This document shows, one piece after another, positions 26,676 to 35,959 of a stretch of DNA of 64,000 bases (position 1 is its first letter; every line of letters starts with the position of its first letter). Below the pieces are notes generated by a model, which saw only the letters and a list, made by a program, of their open reading frames with translations, was not told where the DNA came from and did not search any database. The position numbers and the translations under genes are program-made. The stretch comes from Mesorhizobium sp. 131-2-1 (GTDB lineage: Bacteria > Pseudomonadota > Alphaproteobacteria > Rhizobiales > Rhizobiaceae). Where the stretch lies: positions 4,898,501 to 4,962,500 of the forward strand of contig NZ_AP023247.1 of assembly GCF_016756535.1 (NCBI RefSeq). The letters are read 5' to 3'.

Positions 26676-26948
26676 TCACGTTAGCCCTTTGGTCAGCCCC
26701 GCCCGCTTTCTGAGAATGTGAAAAGCTCTCAGGATTATCAGGTCATTCTCCCGCTCGGACTCCTCCACCTTTTCTTCGTACGAGGCTTCCTCGGTGTGAA
26801 AATCTTCCGCTTTTGAAGGCATATTTTTCCATCCCCATTGACATGCATCCCAGTAGCTCTCGCAGGGGATGGTGCGCTCTGCCACGACCCGGCCTCTGCT
26901 CCCAAAAAACACGATCTTGAAATGTGTCATGCCGTCGGCTCCAATCAT
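26676..26948 (-). CDS. Small hypothetical protein
   Basis: The 90-residue frame reads MIGADGMTHFKIVFFGSRG and onwards; the likelier start is the methionine at residue 7 (ATG at 26930), giving 84 residues. The first half has a beta-alpha look (HFKIVFFGSRGRVVAERTI, with a later WDACQWGWKNMPS), followed by a charged stretch (EEASYEEKVEESEREN) and a helix. No family is recognised. It faces away from the restriction operon. It could be real because the pattern is protein-like, but there is no strong ribosome site. Confidence 0.45.
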   Translation of the reverse strand: MIGADGMTHFKIVFFGSRGRVVAERTIPCESYWDACQWGWKNMPSKAEDFHTEEASYEEKVEESERENDLIILRAFHILRKRAGLTKGLT

Positions 26949-27129
26949 TTGGCATTATTGCCGACAGCCGATGTTTCACACATTTGAACAGGAAAAAAGA
27001 GCGACTACCAAAGCCTCCCCGTTAGCGCAGAGAGCAACCGCGTTGCGTGGAAGACCGCTGCGTTGCCGTTGCCATTTGTTGACCTGTAGTCTTTAGTCTT
27101 CCCGGACTGATTTGGGGGGGTATCTGTAA

Positions 27130-28965
27130 TTGAACCAGCAGGCACTATCGGCATTCATCTGGTCTGTCGCGGACCTCCTCCGAGGAGACTACAAGCAAGC
27201 CGACTACGGCAAGGTCATCCTGCCCTTCACGGTGCTGCGGCGTCTCGACTGTGTGCTGGAGCCGACCAAGGACGCCGTGCTGGCCGAACAAGCCGCAAAG
27301 GCCGCGCAAGGCATGAACCCCGAGCCGTTCCTTCTGCGCAAGGCCGGGCAGACCTTCTACAACACCTCTAAGCTCGACCTGCGGAGGCTCATGGGCGATC
27401 AGGACAACATCGCCCAGAACCTGTTCACCTACATCCGGGCCTTCTCACCTGATGTCCGCGACATCTTCGACCGTTTCGAGTTCGCGGTGCAGGTCGACAG
27501 GCTGGCCAAGGCGGGGCTGCTCTATCAGGTCACAGAGAAATTCGCACGCATCGACCTGCATCCCAGCAAGGTCGACAATCACCAGATGGGCCTCGTGTTC
27601 GAGGAGCTGATCCGCAAGTTCTCGGAACTCTCCAACGAAACCGCCGGTGAGCATTTCACGCCGCGCGAGGTCATCCGTCTGATGGTGAACCTCCTGTTCG
27701 TCGAGGACGACGACATCCTTTCGAAGCCCGGCGTGGTGCGTACGATCTATGATCCGACGGCTGGCACCGGCGGGATGCTGTCGGTGGCCGGTGAGCATCT
27801 CGTCGAACACAACGACAAGGCCTCGCTGGTCATGTACGGGCAGGAGCTGAACCCGGAGTCCTACGCCATCTGCAAGGCCGACATGCTCATCAAGGGGCAG
27901 GACGTAGCCAACATCGTCTTCGGCAACACGCTGTCCGACGATGGCCATCCGCATGAGAAGTTCGACTACATGCTGTCCAATCCGCCCTTCGGCGTCGAGT
28001 GGAAGAAGGTCGAGAAGGAGGTCCGTCGCGAGGCCGAGCAGCAGGGCTTCAATGGCCGTTTCGGTCCGGGCCTCCCGAGGGTCTCCGACGGGTCGCTGCT
28101 GTTCCTGCTGCATCTTCTCTCCAAGATGCGACCAGCTGTCGATGGCGGCAGCCGGTTCGGTATCGTGCTGAACGGCTCGCCCCTGTTCACCGGCGGCGCG
28201 GGCAGCGGCGAGAGCGAGATCAGGCGTTACGTGCTGGAGAACGATCTGGTCGAGGCCATCGTCGCGCTGCCCACTGATATGTTCTACAACACCGGCATCT
28301 CCACCTATGTGTGGGTGCTGTCCAACCGCAAGCCAGCCCACCGCAAGGGCAGGGTGCAGTTGATCGACGCCTCCAGCTTCTGGCGCAAGATGCGCAAGAG
28401 CCTTGGCTCCAAGCGCAAGGAGATGGGCGACGACGACATCGCCACCGTGACGAAGCTGTTCGGCGGCTTCCACGAGGCAAGGCTGGCTACGGTGACGGAC
28501 GCCGACGGCAAGGAAGTGGCGCGGCAGGTCGTGCTGGAGGGCGAGCAGCCCCCGGCGGCCCCCGAGGGCGGCAAGGTAAGGCTCGCACCCTTGTCGCTGG
28601 TCTTCCCCAACGAGGCGTTCGGCTACCGCACGATCACGGTCGAGCGCCCCTTGCGCGACGACAAGGGCCGGTTGGTCCTTGGCGAGCGCGGCAAGAACAG
28701 GGGCAAGCCGCAGGCCGACAGTGGGCTGAGGGGCACCGAGAACGTGCCGTTGGCCGAGGATGTCGACGTCTATTTCCGGCGCGAGGTTCTGCCCCACGCG
28801 GAAGATGCCTGGATCGATCACGAGAAGACCAGGGTCGGCTATGAGATCCCCTTCAACCGGCACTTCTACGTCTTCGAGCCGCCGCGTCCGCTGGCCGAGA
28901 TCGACGCCGAGCTGAAGCAGGTCACCGACCGCATCCTGACGATGATCGGGGAGCTATCGGCGTGA
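27130..28965 (+). CDS. hsdM: Type I restriction-modification system, DNA methyltransferase subunit HsdM
   Basis: HsdM methylates adenine in the recognition sequence and, with HsdS and HsdR, forms the restriction complex. The 611-residue protein starts with the HsdM_N helical domain ([19 protein letters not shown]) and has the AdoMet motif [11 protein letters not shown] near residue 209 and catalytic motif IV NPPF near residue 286, both intact. The C-terminal region ([19 protein letters not shown]) is typical. The start is TTG 27130, preceded by a run of seven Gs, and matches the family N-terminus. It is the first gene of a five-gene operon in which each gene overlaps the next by 4 bases. The presence of 174 residues of extra sequence after the NPPF domain is normal for this subgroup. 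Confidence 0.95.
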   Translation: MNQQALSAFIWSVADLLRGDYKQADYGKVILPFTVLRRLDCVLEPTKDAVLAEQAAKAAQGMNPEPFLLRKAGQTFYNTSKLDLRRLMGDQDNIAQNLFTYIRAFSPDVRDIFDRFEFAVQVDRLAKAGLLYQVTEKFARIDLHPSKVDNHQMGLVFEELIRKFSELSNETAGEHFTPREVIRLMVNLLFVEDDDILSKPGVVRTIYDPTAGTGGMLSVAGEHLVEHNDKASLVMYGQELNPESYAICKADMLIKGQDVANIVFGNTLSDDGHPHEKFDYMLSNPPFGVEWKKVEKEVRREAEQQGFNGRFGPGLPRVSDGSLLFLLHLLSKMRPAVDGGSRFGIVLNGSPLFTGGAGSGESEIRRYVLENDLVEAIVALPTDMFYNTGISTYVWVLSNRKPAHRKGRVQLIDASSFWRKMRKSLGSKRKEMGDDDIATVTKLFGGFHEARLATVTDADGKEVARQVVLEGEQPPAAPEGGKVRLAPLSLVFPNEAFGYRTITVERPLRDDKGRLVLGERGKNRGKPQADSGLRGTENVPLAEDVDVYFRREVLPHAEDAWIDHEKTRVGYEIPFNRHFYVFEPPRPLAEIDAELKQVTDRILTMIGELSA

Positions 28966-29336
28966 CCGGCGAAGAACTGAGGGAAGCGATCCGGGCGTTG
29001 CTGGCAGACCATCCGGCTATTTCCATTTCGTCCAAAGGCCATGCGACACACGCCGAGCGTTATGTTGCAACCAACGGGGCACCGCTTGGCTTTGAACCCG
29101 CTCGGGTCAGGCACCAGAACCTCTGGGTTCGCGCCGACAGTGTGCGCGTCAACCGCCTGAGCGACATTGACAGCGAACCCTACGACCATTCGACATTCGC
29201 TGAGAGCAAGCCGAACCACAATCTCTTTGGAGAAGCTGCCTTCAAGGACGCCGATCTGATCTGCTTCAAGGTTACAGACTTGTGGCAAGCGGTGCGGATA
29301 GTCGCCGAAGTTGCCGGGTTGAAGGGCTCACCATGA
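28962..29336 (+). CDS. Unknown protein encoded between hsdM and hsdS (orfA)
   Basis: The 124-residue product starts at GTG 28962, overlapping the hsdM stop as GTGA, and ends overlapping the hsdS start as ATGA. It is thus translationally coupled on both sides and certainly expressed with the system. No family is recognised. It has an N-terminal helix ([17 protein letters not shown]), a central basic and aromatic part ([20 protein letters not shown], then [13 protein letters not shown]), the conserved-looking [17 protein letters not shown], and a C-terminal [18 protein letters not shown]. It has no membrane segment. Possible roles are modulation of DNA specificity or control of restriction; these are guesses from position. 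Confidence 0.8.
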   Translation: MTGEELREAIRALLADHPAISISSKGHATHAERYVATNGAPLGFEPARVRHQNLWVRADSVRVNRLSDIDSEPYDHSTFAESKPNHNLFGEAAFKDADLICFKVTDLWQAVRIVAEVAGLKGSP

Positions 29337-30652
29337 GCTTCCCATCGTATCCGAGGCTAAAGCCAAGCGGGGTGGAATGGATTGGCGACCTCCCAGACCA
29401 TTGGGACGTAATGCCACTCAAGCGGATTGTCAGCCTCCGCAGCGGAGAGATGATCCGACCGGACCAAGTCGATGAAACTGGGACCTATCCCGTCTACGGC
29501 GGAAACGGATTGCGCGGCTACACTTCCACCTACACCCATGAAGGCACCTATGCCCTCGTAGGGAGACAAGGTGCGCTTTGTGGCAACGTCAACTACGCGT
29601 CTGGACAGTTTTGGGCGTCGGAACACGCGATCGTCGCAACTCCCCTTTGTGGGATGCCTGTGACTTGGCTTGGCGAACTGCTGCGAACAATGAACCTCGG
29701 CCGCTATTCTACTTCCGCTGCGCAGCCAGGCATTTCGGTTGAGATGATCGCGAACCTCGTCGTGGGTGTGCCGCCCCTTCCCGAGCAAACCGCCATCGCC
29801 GCCTTCCTCGACCGCGAGACGGGCAAGATCGATACGCTGGTGGAGGAGCAGAAGCGGCTGATCGAACTGCTCAAGGAGAAGCGCCAGGCCGTCATTTCCC
29901 ACGCAGTCACCAAGGGGCTCAACCCCGATGTCCCGATGAAGGCCTCGGGCGTCGAGTGGCTGGGCGAGGTGCCGGAGCATTGGGACGTCAAGCCCCTAAA
30001 ATTGGCTGCCTCAGTCCAGACCGGGACAGCCAAGGGGAAGGACAATTCGGGTAAAGACACAGTGAGAGTACCGTATCTCAGGGTAGCCAACGTTCAAGAC
30101 GGCTACCTCGATCTTACAGACGTTGCAGAGATTGAAATACCAGCCTCCGATCTCGACCGTTACCGCCTTCGCAAAGGCGACGTCCTCATGAACGAGGGGG
30201 GCGACTTCGATAAATTGGGTCGGGGACATGTCTGGTATGGAGAGATCGATCCTTGCATCCACCAGAACCATGTCTTCGCAGTTAGACCAAGAGAGGTCTC
30301 GCCCGAATGGCTCAATGCAGTGACCAGTTCAGCGTATGCTCAATTCTATTTCATGAGCCGCTCAAAACAGAGCACAAACTTAGCGTCGATTTCATCCACC
30401 AACATCATGGAGTTGCCGCTCGTTCTTCCTTCGCGCGACGAGCAAGTAGAAATCCTTCAACAGGTAGACCGACAGCTCAGCAGGCTCTCGCAGCTTTCCG
30501 CTGAATGCAACTTGGCGGTGCAGATTTTGCTGGAGCGCCGAGCATCCCTCATCTCTGCCGCCGTCACCGGCAAGATTGACGTGCGGCCATTTGAAGATCG
30601 CAGCCAGGCCGATGCCGCTCCCGCCCAGACAGATCGAAGGGTGTTTGCATGA
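29333..30652 (+). CDS. hsdS: Type I restriction-modification system, specificity subunit HsdS
   Basis: HsdS selects the bipartite DNA target. The 439-residue protein shows two target recognition domains with the typical duplicated layout: KPSGVEWIGDLPDHWDV starts the first and KASGVEWLGEVPEHWDV the second. The conserved spacer helices are PLPEQTAIAAFLDRE followed by a coiled coil, and SRDEQVEILQQVDRQL. The N-terminal residues of the two halves are nearly identical, so the gene is a clear internal duplication. ATG 29333 overlaps the orfA stop. The recognition sequence cannot be predicted here. It ends overlapping orfB by 4 bases. Confidence 0.95.
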   Translation: MSFPSYPRLKPSGVEWIGDLPDHWDVMPLKRIVSLRSGEMIRPDQVDETGTYPVYGGNGLRGYTSTYTHEGTYALVGRQGALCGNVNYASGQFWASEHAIVATPLCGMPVTWLGELLRTMNLGRYSTSAAQPGISVEMIANLVVGVPPLPEQTAIAAFLDRETGKIDTLVEEQKRLIELLKEKRQAVISHAVTKGLNPDVPMKASGVEWLGEVPEHWDVKPLKLAASVQTGTAKGKDNSGKDTVRVPYLRVANVQDGYLDLTDVAEIEIPASDLDRYRLRKGDVLMNEGGDFDKLGRGHVWYGEIDPCIHQNHVFAVRPREVSPEWLNAVTSSAYAQFYFMSRSKQSTNLASISSTNIMELPLVLPSRDEQVEILQQVDRQLSRLSQLSAECNLAVQILLERRASLISAAVTGKIDVRPFEDRSQADAAPAQTDRRVFA

Positions 30653-31167
30653 ATGTTTCAAAAGTCATTTCGTCCATCCGGTCCAAGAGCCAGAAGGAGC
30701 GCGACACGATGCGCGCCCGTGCGAACGAGGCGTTGGCGAAAGGTTCGGTGGAAGCGAGGCAACTTCTCGATGCTTTGGACCAGTACGAAGCGGAGGAACG
30801 GCAGCAGCGTATCGATCATGCAAGCAGCCTTCCAAGGGCACAGCTGGTCATTGAGGCCTTTAAGGGTCACCCGATGACCGAGAACGAACGGAATGTTGTA
30901 CAGGCCTTGCTCGACAATCCGGGCCTCACGTCCACGGGCCTGAGCGACAAGCTGGGCTGGGGCGGGCAAATCTGGCACAAGAATTTCGGCACCTTGTGCA
31001 AAAACCGTATCGGATCACTGTGGCCAGCGCCCTACGCCGAGGAACGTGATGCCGATTTCTATTGTGGCGTCCTCGCCGACCTCTCCGCCGACCATCGCTG
31101 GACCATCAAGCCGGAGGCGGCTGAAGGGTTTGCCGCGCTCGGCCTGCGCCCTGCGAAGACGACATGA
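30649..31167 (+). CDS. Unknown wHTH-like protein encoded between hsdS and hsdR (orfB)
   Basis: The 172-residue protein overlaps hsdS and hsdR by ATGA on both sides. The N-terminal half is a charged helix bundle (SIRSKSQKERDTMRARANEAL, then LLDALDQYEAEERQQR). The second half looks like a winged helix: TENERNVVQALLDNPGLT, then TGLSDKLGW, followed by WHKNFGTLCKNR and a beta hairpin with LWPAP. A C-terminal segment DHRWTIKPEAAEGFAALG repeats the wing-like style. No named family is recognised. Because it is locked between the specificity and nuclease genes, a role in controlling HsdR assembly or restriction activity is plausible, by inference only. Confidence 0.8.
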   Translation: MNVSKVISSIRSKSQKERDTMRARANEALAKGSVEARQLLDALDQYEAEERQQRIDHASSLPRAQLVIEAFKGHPMTENERNVVQALLDNPGLTSTGLSDKLGWGGQIWHKNFGTLCKNRIGSLWPAPYAEERDADFYCGVLADLSADHRWTIKPEAAEGFAALGLRPAKTT

Positions 31168-34100
31168 CACTCCACAAGGAAGTCAGTTTCGAGACCGAGA
31201 TGTGCGAGTATCTCGCCGCCAACGGCTGGCTCTACGCCGAGGGTGACGCCGCCGCCTATGACCGTGCACGCGCGCTCTTTCCCACCGACGTCGTCGCGTG
31301 GATCAAGGCCAGCCAGCCGAACGCCTGGGACACGCTGAGCAAATCCCATGGCGCTGCGGCGGAAACGACGCTGCTCGACCGCATCCGCAGGCAGATCGAT
31401 GAGCGCGGGACGCTCGACGTGCTGCGCCACGGCGTCGAGATGATCGGCCTCAGGGCACCCCTGGCGCTCGCCCAGTTCAAGCCAGCCCTGGCGATGAACG
31501 CCGACATCCTCGCCCGCTACCAGGCCAACCGGCTGCGCGTGGTGCGGCAGGTGCGCTATTCGCTCGCCAACGGGAACGCCATCGATCTCGTGCTGTTCTT
31601 CAACGGGCTTCCGGTGGCCACTGTCGAGGTGAAGACGGACTTCACGCAATCCGTCACTGACGCGGTGGACCAGTACAAGTTCGACCGCCTACCAAACCCC
31701 AAGGGCCAGGCCCCCGAGCCGCTCCTGAGTTTCCCAAGCGGGGCGCTGGTTCACTTCGCGGTCAGCAACGCCGAAGTGATGATGACCACGAGGCTCGAAG
31801 GCCCGCAGACGCGCTTCCTGCCCTTCAACAGGGGCAACGACGGCGGCAAGGGAAATCCGCCGAACGCCAAGGGGCACCCGACGGCGTACCTGTGGGAGGA
31901 CATCTGGCAGCGGGACTCGTGGCTGGAAATCCTCGGGCGCTACATGGTGGCCGAGCGGGACACCAAGAAGAAGATCAAGGGCGTCATCTTCCCGCGCTTC
32001 CACCAGCTCGACGCCACGCGCAGGCTCAGGGCCGCAGTGCTGGCCGAGGGTGCTGGCGGCAAATACCTGATCCAGCACTCGGCAGGCTCGGGCAAGACCA
32101 ACTCGATTGCCTGGTCCGCGCACTTCCTCGCCGACCTTCACGACGACCAGCACAAGAAGGTTTTCGACACAGTTCTGGTTGTGTCCGACCGCAACGTCAT
32201 CGACACCCAGCTGCAGGAAGCGATCTTCAATTTCGAGCGCACCACCGGCGTGGTCGCGACCATCAAGAGCGAGGGCGGGGCCAAGAGCGGCCAGCTCGCG
32301 GAGGCGCTGGCGGGCGGCAAGAAGATCGTCGTCTGCACCATCCAGACCTTCCCCTTCGCCCTTCAGGCCGTGCGGGAGCTTGCGGCATCGCAGGGCAAAC
32401 GCTTCGCGGTGATCGCCGACGAGGCGCATTCGAGCCAGACCGGCGAGGCCGCTGCCAAGCTCAAGGCCGTTCTTTCGCCCGAGGAGCTTGCCGATCTCGG
32501 CGACGGCGGCGAGGTCAGCTCCGAGGACATCCTAGCGGCCCAGATGGCGGCACGCGCCAGCGACAAGGGCATCACCTACGTTGCCTTCACCGCGACACCC
32601 AAGGGCAAGACGCTGGAGCTGTTCGGTCGTCGCCCGCATCCCGATCAGCCAGCCAGCGAAACGAACCTGCCAGCCGCCTTCCATGTCTATTCGATGCGGC
32701 AGGCCATCGAGGAGGGTTTCATCCTCGACGTGCTGCAAAACTACACGCCCTACAGCCTCGCCTTCAAACTCGCCCATGAGGGCAAGGAGATGGACGACAC
32801 CGAGGTCGAGCGCAGCGCGGCGGTCAAGTCCCTCATGCGCTGGGTGCGCCTGCACGACTACAACATCAGCCAGAAGGTGCAGATCGTCGTCGAGCATTAC
32901 CGCTCGCTGGTGCAGCCGCTGCTCGACGGCAAGGCCAAGGCGATGGTGGTGGTGGGCAGCCGCGTCGAGGCCGTGCGCTGGCAACTCGCCATCAACAAGT
33001 ACATCAGGGACAAGGGCTACCAGCTCGGGACGCTTGTCGCCTTCTCAGGCGAGGTCAACGACCCGGCGAGCGGACCCGACCCCTTCAGCGAGACCAGCCG
33101 GGAACTGAACCCCGGCCTGAACGGACGCGACATCCGCGAGGCCTTCAAGTTGCCCGAGTACCACATCCTGCTGGTGGCCAACAAATTCCAGACCGGCTTC
33201 GACCAGCCGCTGCTATGCGGCATGTATGTCGACCGGCGGCTGGCTGGCATACAGGCCGTGCAGACGCTGTCGCGGCTCAACCGCGCCCATCCCGGCAAGG
33301 ACACCACCTACGTCCTCGACTTCGTCAACTCCGGCGACGACATCCTCAAGGCCTTCCAGACCTACTACCAGACCGCCTCGCTTGAGAACGTCACCGACCC
33401 GAACCTCGTGTTCGACCTCAGGGCCAAGCTGGACGCCTTGGGGCACTACGACGACTTCGAGGTCGAGCGCGTGGTGAAGGTCGAGCTGGACCCGGCGTCG
33501 AAACAAGGCGACCTCGTCGCCGCCATCACGCCCGTCGCCGACCGGCTCCTGAGAGCCTACAGAGACGCTCAGGAGCGACTGCGCATCGCCCGGTCCAGGG
33601 ATGACGCCAAGGTAGCAAAAGACGCGCAGGAGACGATGGACGCGCTCGTGCTGTTCCGGGCCGACATGGGCGCTTTCGTGCGCCTCTACGCCTTCTTGTC
33701 GCAGATTTTCGACTACGGCAACACCGCCATCGAAGGCCGCCACATATTCTACCGCCGCCTCATCCCGCTGCTGGAGTTCGGGCGCGAGCGGCAGGAGATC
33801 GACGTGTCGGGGCTGGTGCTGACCCACCACAAGCTGGCCGACAAGGGCAAGCGGACCTTGGCTCTTGGCGGCTTCAGCGAGCCGTTGCAGCCGATCTATG
33901 ACGCAGGCTCCGGATCGGTTCAGGAGAAGCAGAAGGCTCTGCTGGCCGAGATCGTCGCCAAGCTGAACGACCTGTTTCAGGGCGTGGATGATGAAGACCA
34001 GGTTCGCTACGTCATGGGCGATCTCAAGGGCCAGATGCTGAAGTCGGATACCTTAATCGAGCAGGCTGCCAACAACACCAAGGAGCAGTTCGCCAACTCT

Positions 34101-34271
34101 ACCGACATCCTCAAATGCATCGTGAACGCGATCATGGATGCCGATGAAACCCATTCAAACCTGGGCAAACAGGCGCTGGGCTCGGCGAAGATACGAGAGG
34201 GCCTCAAAGAGATCCTATTGGGACCTGGGCGGCTCTGGGAGGACTTAAGAAGCAAGGAACCGACAACCTGA
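31164..34271 (+). CDS. hsdR: Type I restriction-modification system, endonuclease/translocase subunit HsdR
   Basis: HsdR is the ATP-driven DNA translocase and nuclease of the complex. The 1035 residues are normal. The N-terminal nuclease core shows NAIDLVLFFNGLPVATVEVK with the D...ExK catalytic pattern. The two RecA-like motor domains contain Walker A (HSAGSGKTNS near residue 310), the DEAH box (IADEAHSSQTG near 419), TATPKGKT (motif III) and the motif V-VI segment VANKFQTGFDQP then QTLSRLNRAHPGK. A helical C-terminal domain completes it. All catalytic motifs are intact, so restriction should be functional. It overlaps orfB by 4 bases and ends the operon. Confidence 0.95.
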   Translation: MTLHKEVSFETEMCEYLAANGWLYAEGDAAAYDRARALFPTDVVAWIKASQPNAWDTLSKSHGAAAETTLLDRIRRQIDERGTLDVLRHGVEMIGLRAPLALAQFKPALAMNADILARYQANRLRVVRQVRYSLANGNAIDLVLFFNGLPVATVEVKTDFTQSVTDAVDQYKFDRLPNPKGQAPEPLLSFPSGALVHFAVSNAEVMMTTRLEGPQTRFLPFNRGNDGGKGNPPNAKGHPTAYLWEDIWQRDSWLEILGRYMVAERDTKKKIKGVIFPRFHQLDATRRLRAAVLAEGAGGKYLIQHSAGSGKTNSIAWSAHFLADLHDDQHKKVFDTVLVVSDRNVIDTQLQEAIFNFERTTGVVATIKSEGGAKSGQLAEALAGGKKIVVCTIQTFPFALQAVRELAASQGKRFAVIADEAHSSQTGEAAAKLKAVLSPEELADLGDGGEVSSEDILAAQMAARASDKGITYVAFTATPKGKTLELFGRRPHPDQPASETNLPAAFHVYSMRQAIEEGFILDVLQNYTPYSLAFKLAHEGKEMDDTEVERSAAVKSLMRWVRLHDYNISQKVQIVVEHYRSLVQPLLDGKAKAMVVVGSRVEAVRWQLAINKYIRDKGYQLGTLVAFSGEVNDPASGPDPFSETSRELNPGLNGRDIREAFKLPEYHILLVANKFQTGFDQPLLCGMYVDRRLAGIQAVQTLSRLNRAHPGKDTTYVLDFVNSGDDILKAFQTYYQTASLENVTDPNLVFDLRAKLDALGHYDDFEVERVVKVELDPASKQGDLVAAITPVADRLLRAYRDAQERLRIARSRDDAKVAKDAQETMDALVLFRADMGAFVRLYAFLSQIFDYGNTAIEGRHIFYRRLIPLLEFGRERQEIDVSGLVLTHHKLADKGKRTLALGGFSEPLQPIYDAGSGSVQEKQKALLAEIVAKLNDLFQGVDDEDQVRYVMGDLKGQMLKSDTLIEQAANNTKEQFANSTDILKCIVNAIMDADETHSNLGKQALGSAKIREGLKEILLGPGRLWEDLRSKEPTT

Positions 34272-34287
34272 ACAAAGGGGAGGATGC

Positions 34288-34517
34288 GTGGCTAAAGGTG
34301 GGTACATCGGGGGAAGCTCAATCGTCGGACCGTCCGGCTGGTTCTCGCGAGACCGCCCGTCACTAACAACGCGCCTATTGCCAAACGGAAAGGGCTCGGT
34401 TCAGCGCTCGAAGAAGCTGTGGAATTAGTCCGCAACACCCGCGCGAAGATCAAGAAACTGGACCTGGAAATCGCCGACATGCACTCCGTTAAGAATTGGG
34501 CCGTTGTAGTTTTTTAA
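34288..34517 (+). pseudogene. Small protein gene with a frameshift
   Basis: GTG 34288 follows a perfect AAAGGGGAGG ribosome site and opens a frame starting MAKGGYIGGSSIVGPSGWFSR, a short motif found at the start of several small phage and island proteins. That frame stops at 34428 after 46 codons. The coding-like sequence continues one base back in the other frame (VTNNAPIAKRKGLGSALEEAVELVRN, then KIKKLDLEIADM) up to TAA 34515. The change point is near 34355-34365 and has no obvious slippery site. It therefore looks like a single-base deletion in a roughly 76-codon gene, or a sequencing error. It lies just past hsdR. Confidence 0.55.
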
Positions 34518-34539
34518 TAGCAGAACCTGGGGGATTTTG

Positions 34540-35013
34540 ATGATCAGCGACTACTACGGCGCAATTGCAACCTTGGCCGTTGGTATTTTGGCAGGCGTCC
34601 AATGGTACTTTTCGAATAGAGCTGCGGCACGGCAGCGGGACAGTGATCTAACACGTTGGGGGGGCGACGTGATCGATCTCATGGCAGAACTCGAGACAGC
34701 CTGCTCTCCACTGGTTACCGAAGGTCGCCCTACCCGCGCCGAGATCGAGCGAATCGGCCATAGGGCCAGTGCGCTTGTCGACAAAGGGCGCCTGTTCTTC
34801 CCTAATGTGAAAAATCGGCGGCGCTCTGCAAAGGATGATGAAGGCACGCGCATCAAATTATTAGATGAGGTCCTCCGAGCCTGTTATGTGGCGAGGCACC
34901 TCGCATCTGTTGGTGCGGCTGACGAGGAATCGCTAAGACAGCAGATTTGGCAATCGCGAGGTAACTTCATACGATTGCTGCAGAAGGAAATGACCGCACC
35001 CTCAGAGCTGTGA
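34540..35013 (+). CDS. Hypothetical membrane-anchored protein
   Basis: The 157-residue product begins with one transmembrane helix (YYGAIATLAVGILAGVQWYF) and continues with a soluble helical domain rich in charged residues (ALVDKGRLFFPNVKNRRRS and LLDEVLRACYVARHL). The pattern suggests an N-terminal anchor with a cytoplasmic helical bundle, possibly coiled coil. ATG 34540 is preceded by GGGGGATTTTG; a TTG three bases earlier is also possible. No family is recognised. It lies between the restriction operon and the chaperone operon. Single-TM small proteins are frequent toxins or effectors in defence islands, but nothing specific supports that here. Confidence 0.7.
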   Translation: MISDYYGAIATLAVGILAGVQWYFSNRAAARQRDSDLTRWGGDVIDLMAELETACSPLVTEGRPTRAEIERIGHRASALVDKGRLFFPNVKNRRRSAKDDEGTRIKLLDEVLRACYVARHLASVGAADEESLRQQIWQSRGNFIRLLQKEMTAPSEL

Positions 35014-35398
35014 AGGATGATGACAAAGGCGATTCAATCCCAATTGACCCAAGTCTGTGGCCCGATGCGCACCGAACCCTGAAGTTACCACCGAGAACGC
35101 CTGCAACGAAAAGATAGCGACAGCTAAGGCGTCCCCGCTCGAATGCCGACTCCTCAGATGATGAGAATGACGAATGGCTGCCAGCTTCGAAAGCGGGACC
35201 TAAAGGAAGAGCGTTGGCAAGCCCCACTCGCTGATCCACTCCCTGCTTGCGGTCGGTGAATAGCCGAGCGATACTGTGGATGTTGGTTATGTCGAACCAA
35301 TGCGCGACGACCGTCATCGGTTCGAAGTCGCGACGTTCCTCCCCGACGGCGGCGGGTTGGCCTCCAGTTCGCGGATGCGTTCAGCAGGGAACAGCCCC
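35014..35398. other. Intergenic region, no gene seen
   Basis: Open frames exist on both strands (for example 34967-35317 on the minus strand), but none has protein-like composition with a usable start and ribosome site. No hairpin or repeat stands out. It probably includes remnants of recombined DNA. Confidence 0.35.
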
Positions 35399-35641
35399 AT
35401 GACACCATCTATGTCTAAGATGAATGATGCCCTTTCCGATCTCCGCGTTGCCTTGGCTGCTGGCCAGGAGCGGGGGACGGCCATAGCTGAGATCGCCGAA
35501 GAATACGGCTTGAAGCCCGCCCTGCTCGCTCACTTCGCCGAGACGATGGCCGCCAAGCCGCTCCCGACAGCGAAGGAAGCAGATTTAGAACGAGACAAGC
35601 GCGATGTGCAGGACTTGAAACGCCTATTTATGGAGGATTAA
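35399..35641 (+). CDS. Small hypothetical protein
   Basis: The frame from ATG 35399 encodes 80 residues (MTPSMSKMNDALSDLRV, then AEIAEEYGLKPALLAHFAETM, ending RDVQDLKRLFMED). It is mostly helical and charged. The central AIAEIAEEYGLKPALLAHF looks like a helix-turn-helix, so a DNA-binding role is possible. AGGGAACAGCCCC precedes the start as a usable ribosome site. No family is recognised. It is a lone gene between two gaps. Confidence 0.5.
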   Translation: MTPSMSKMNDALSDLRVALAAGQERGTAIAEIAEEYGLKPALLAHFAETMAAKPLPTAKEADLERDKRDVQDLKRLFMED

Positions 35642-35959
35642 GTGCCAATCCTAACTCCATATCGGGCACGTCGCCCCTAACAAAGAGCGTAGTCGGCTCG
35701 CGGTATTTGCGAAGTGCCGGTTGGCTTCACGCAACCATGCAATGACACCGGCATGTCCCCCGCCAAGCCTTTCGCGGTCCTTATCGCTCGCTGTTCGGCT
35801 GGCCCATAGGATTAGCTCGAGATCCCCCGCTCTCATCCAGGTTGCAATGGCCTAATCAGCAGCAGGCTCCCAGTGGTGTGGGGATCGACTTGCTTTGGCT
35901 TCGCAAAACATCGCCTCTACCCGCCGCTATGGACAAGCATCTTTTTGTTGCGTTGAGCA
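35642..35959. other. Intergenic region with a possible gene remnant
   Basis: No intact gene is supported. A 61-codon minus-strand frame at 35651-35836 (MRAGDLELILWASRT, then GGHAGVIAWLREANRHFA) reads protein-like but has no ribosome site and no recognised family, so it may be a fragment. The right part precedes the end of the Hsp70 gene and contains no clear terminator. Confidence 0.35.

Noticed and set aside
34967..35317. A 116-codon minus-strand gene overlapping the end of the hypothetical at 34540
   Set aside because: It overlaps a better-supported gene, has no ribosome site, and its composition is not protein-like.
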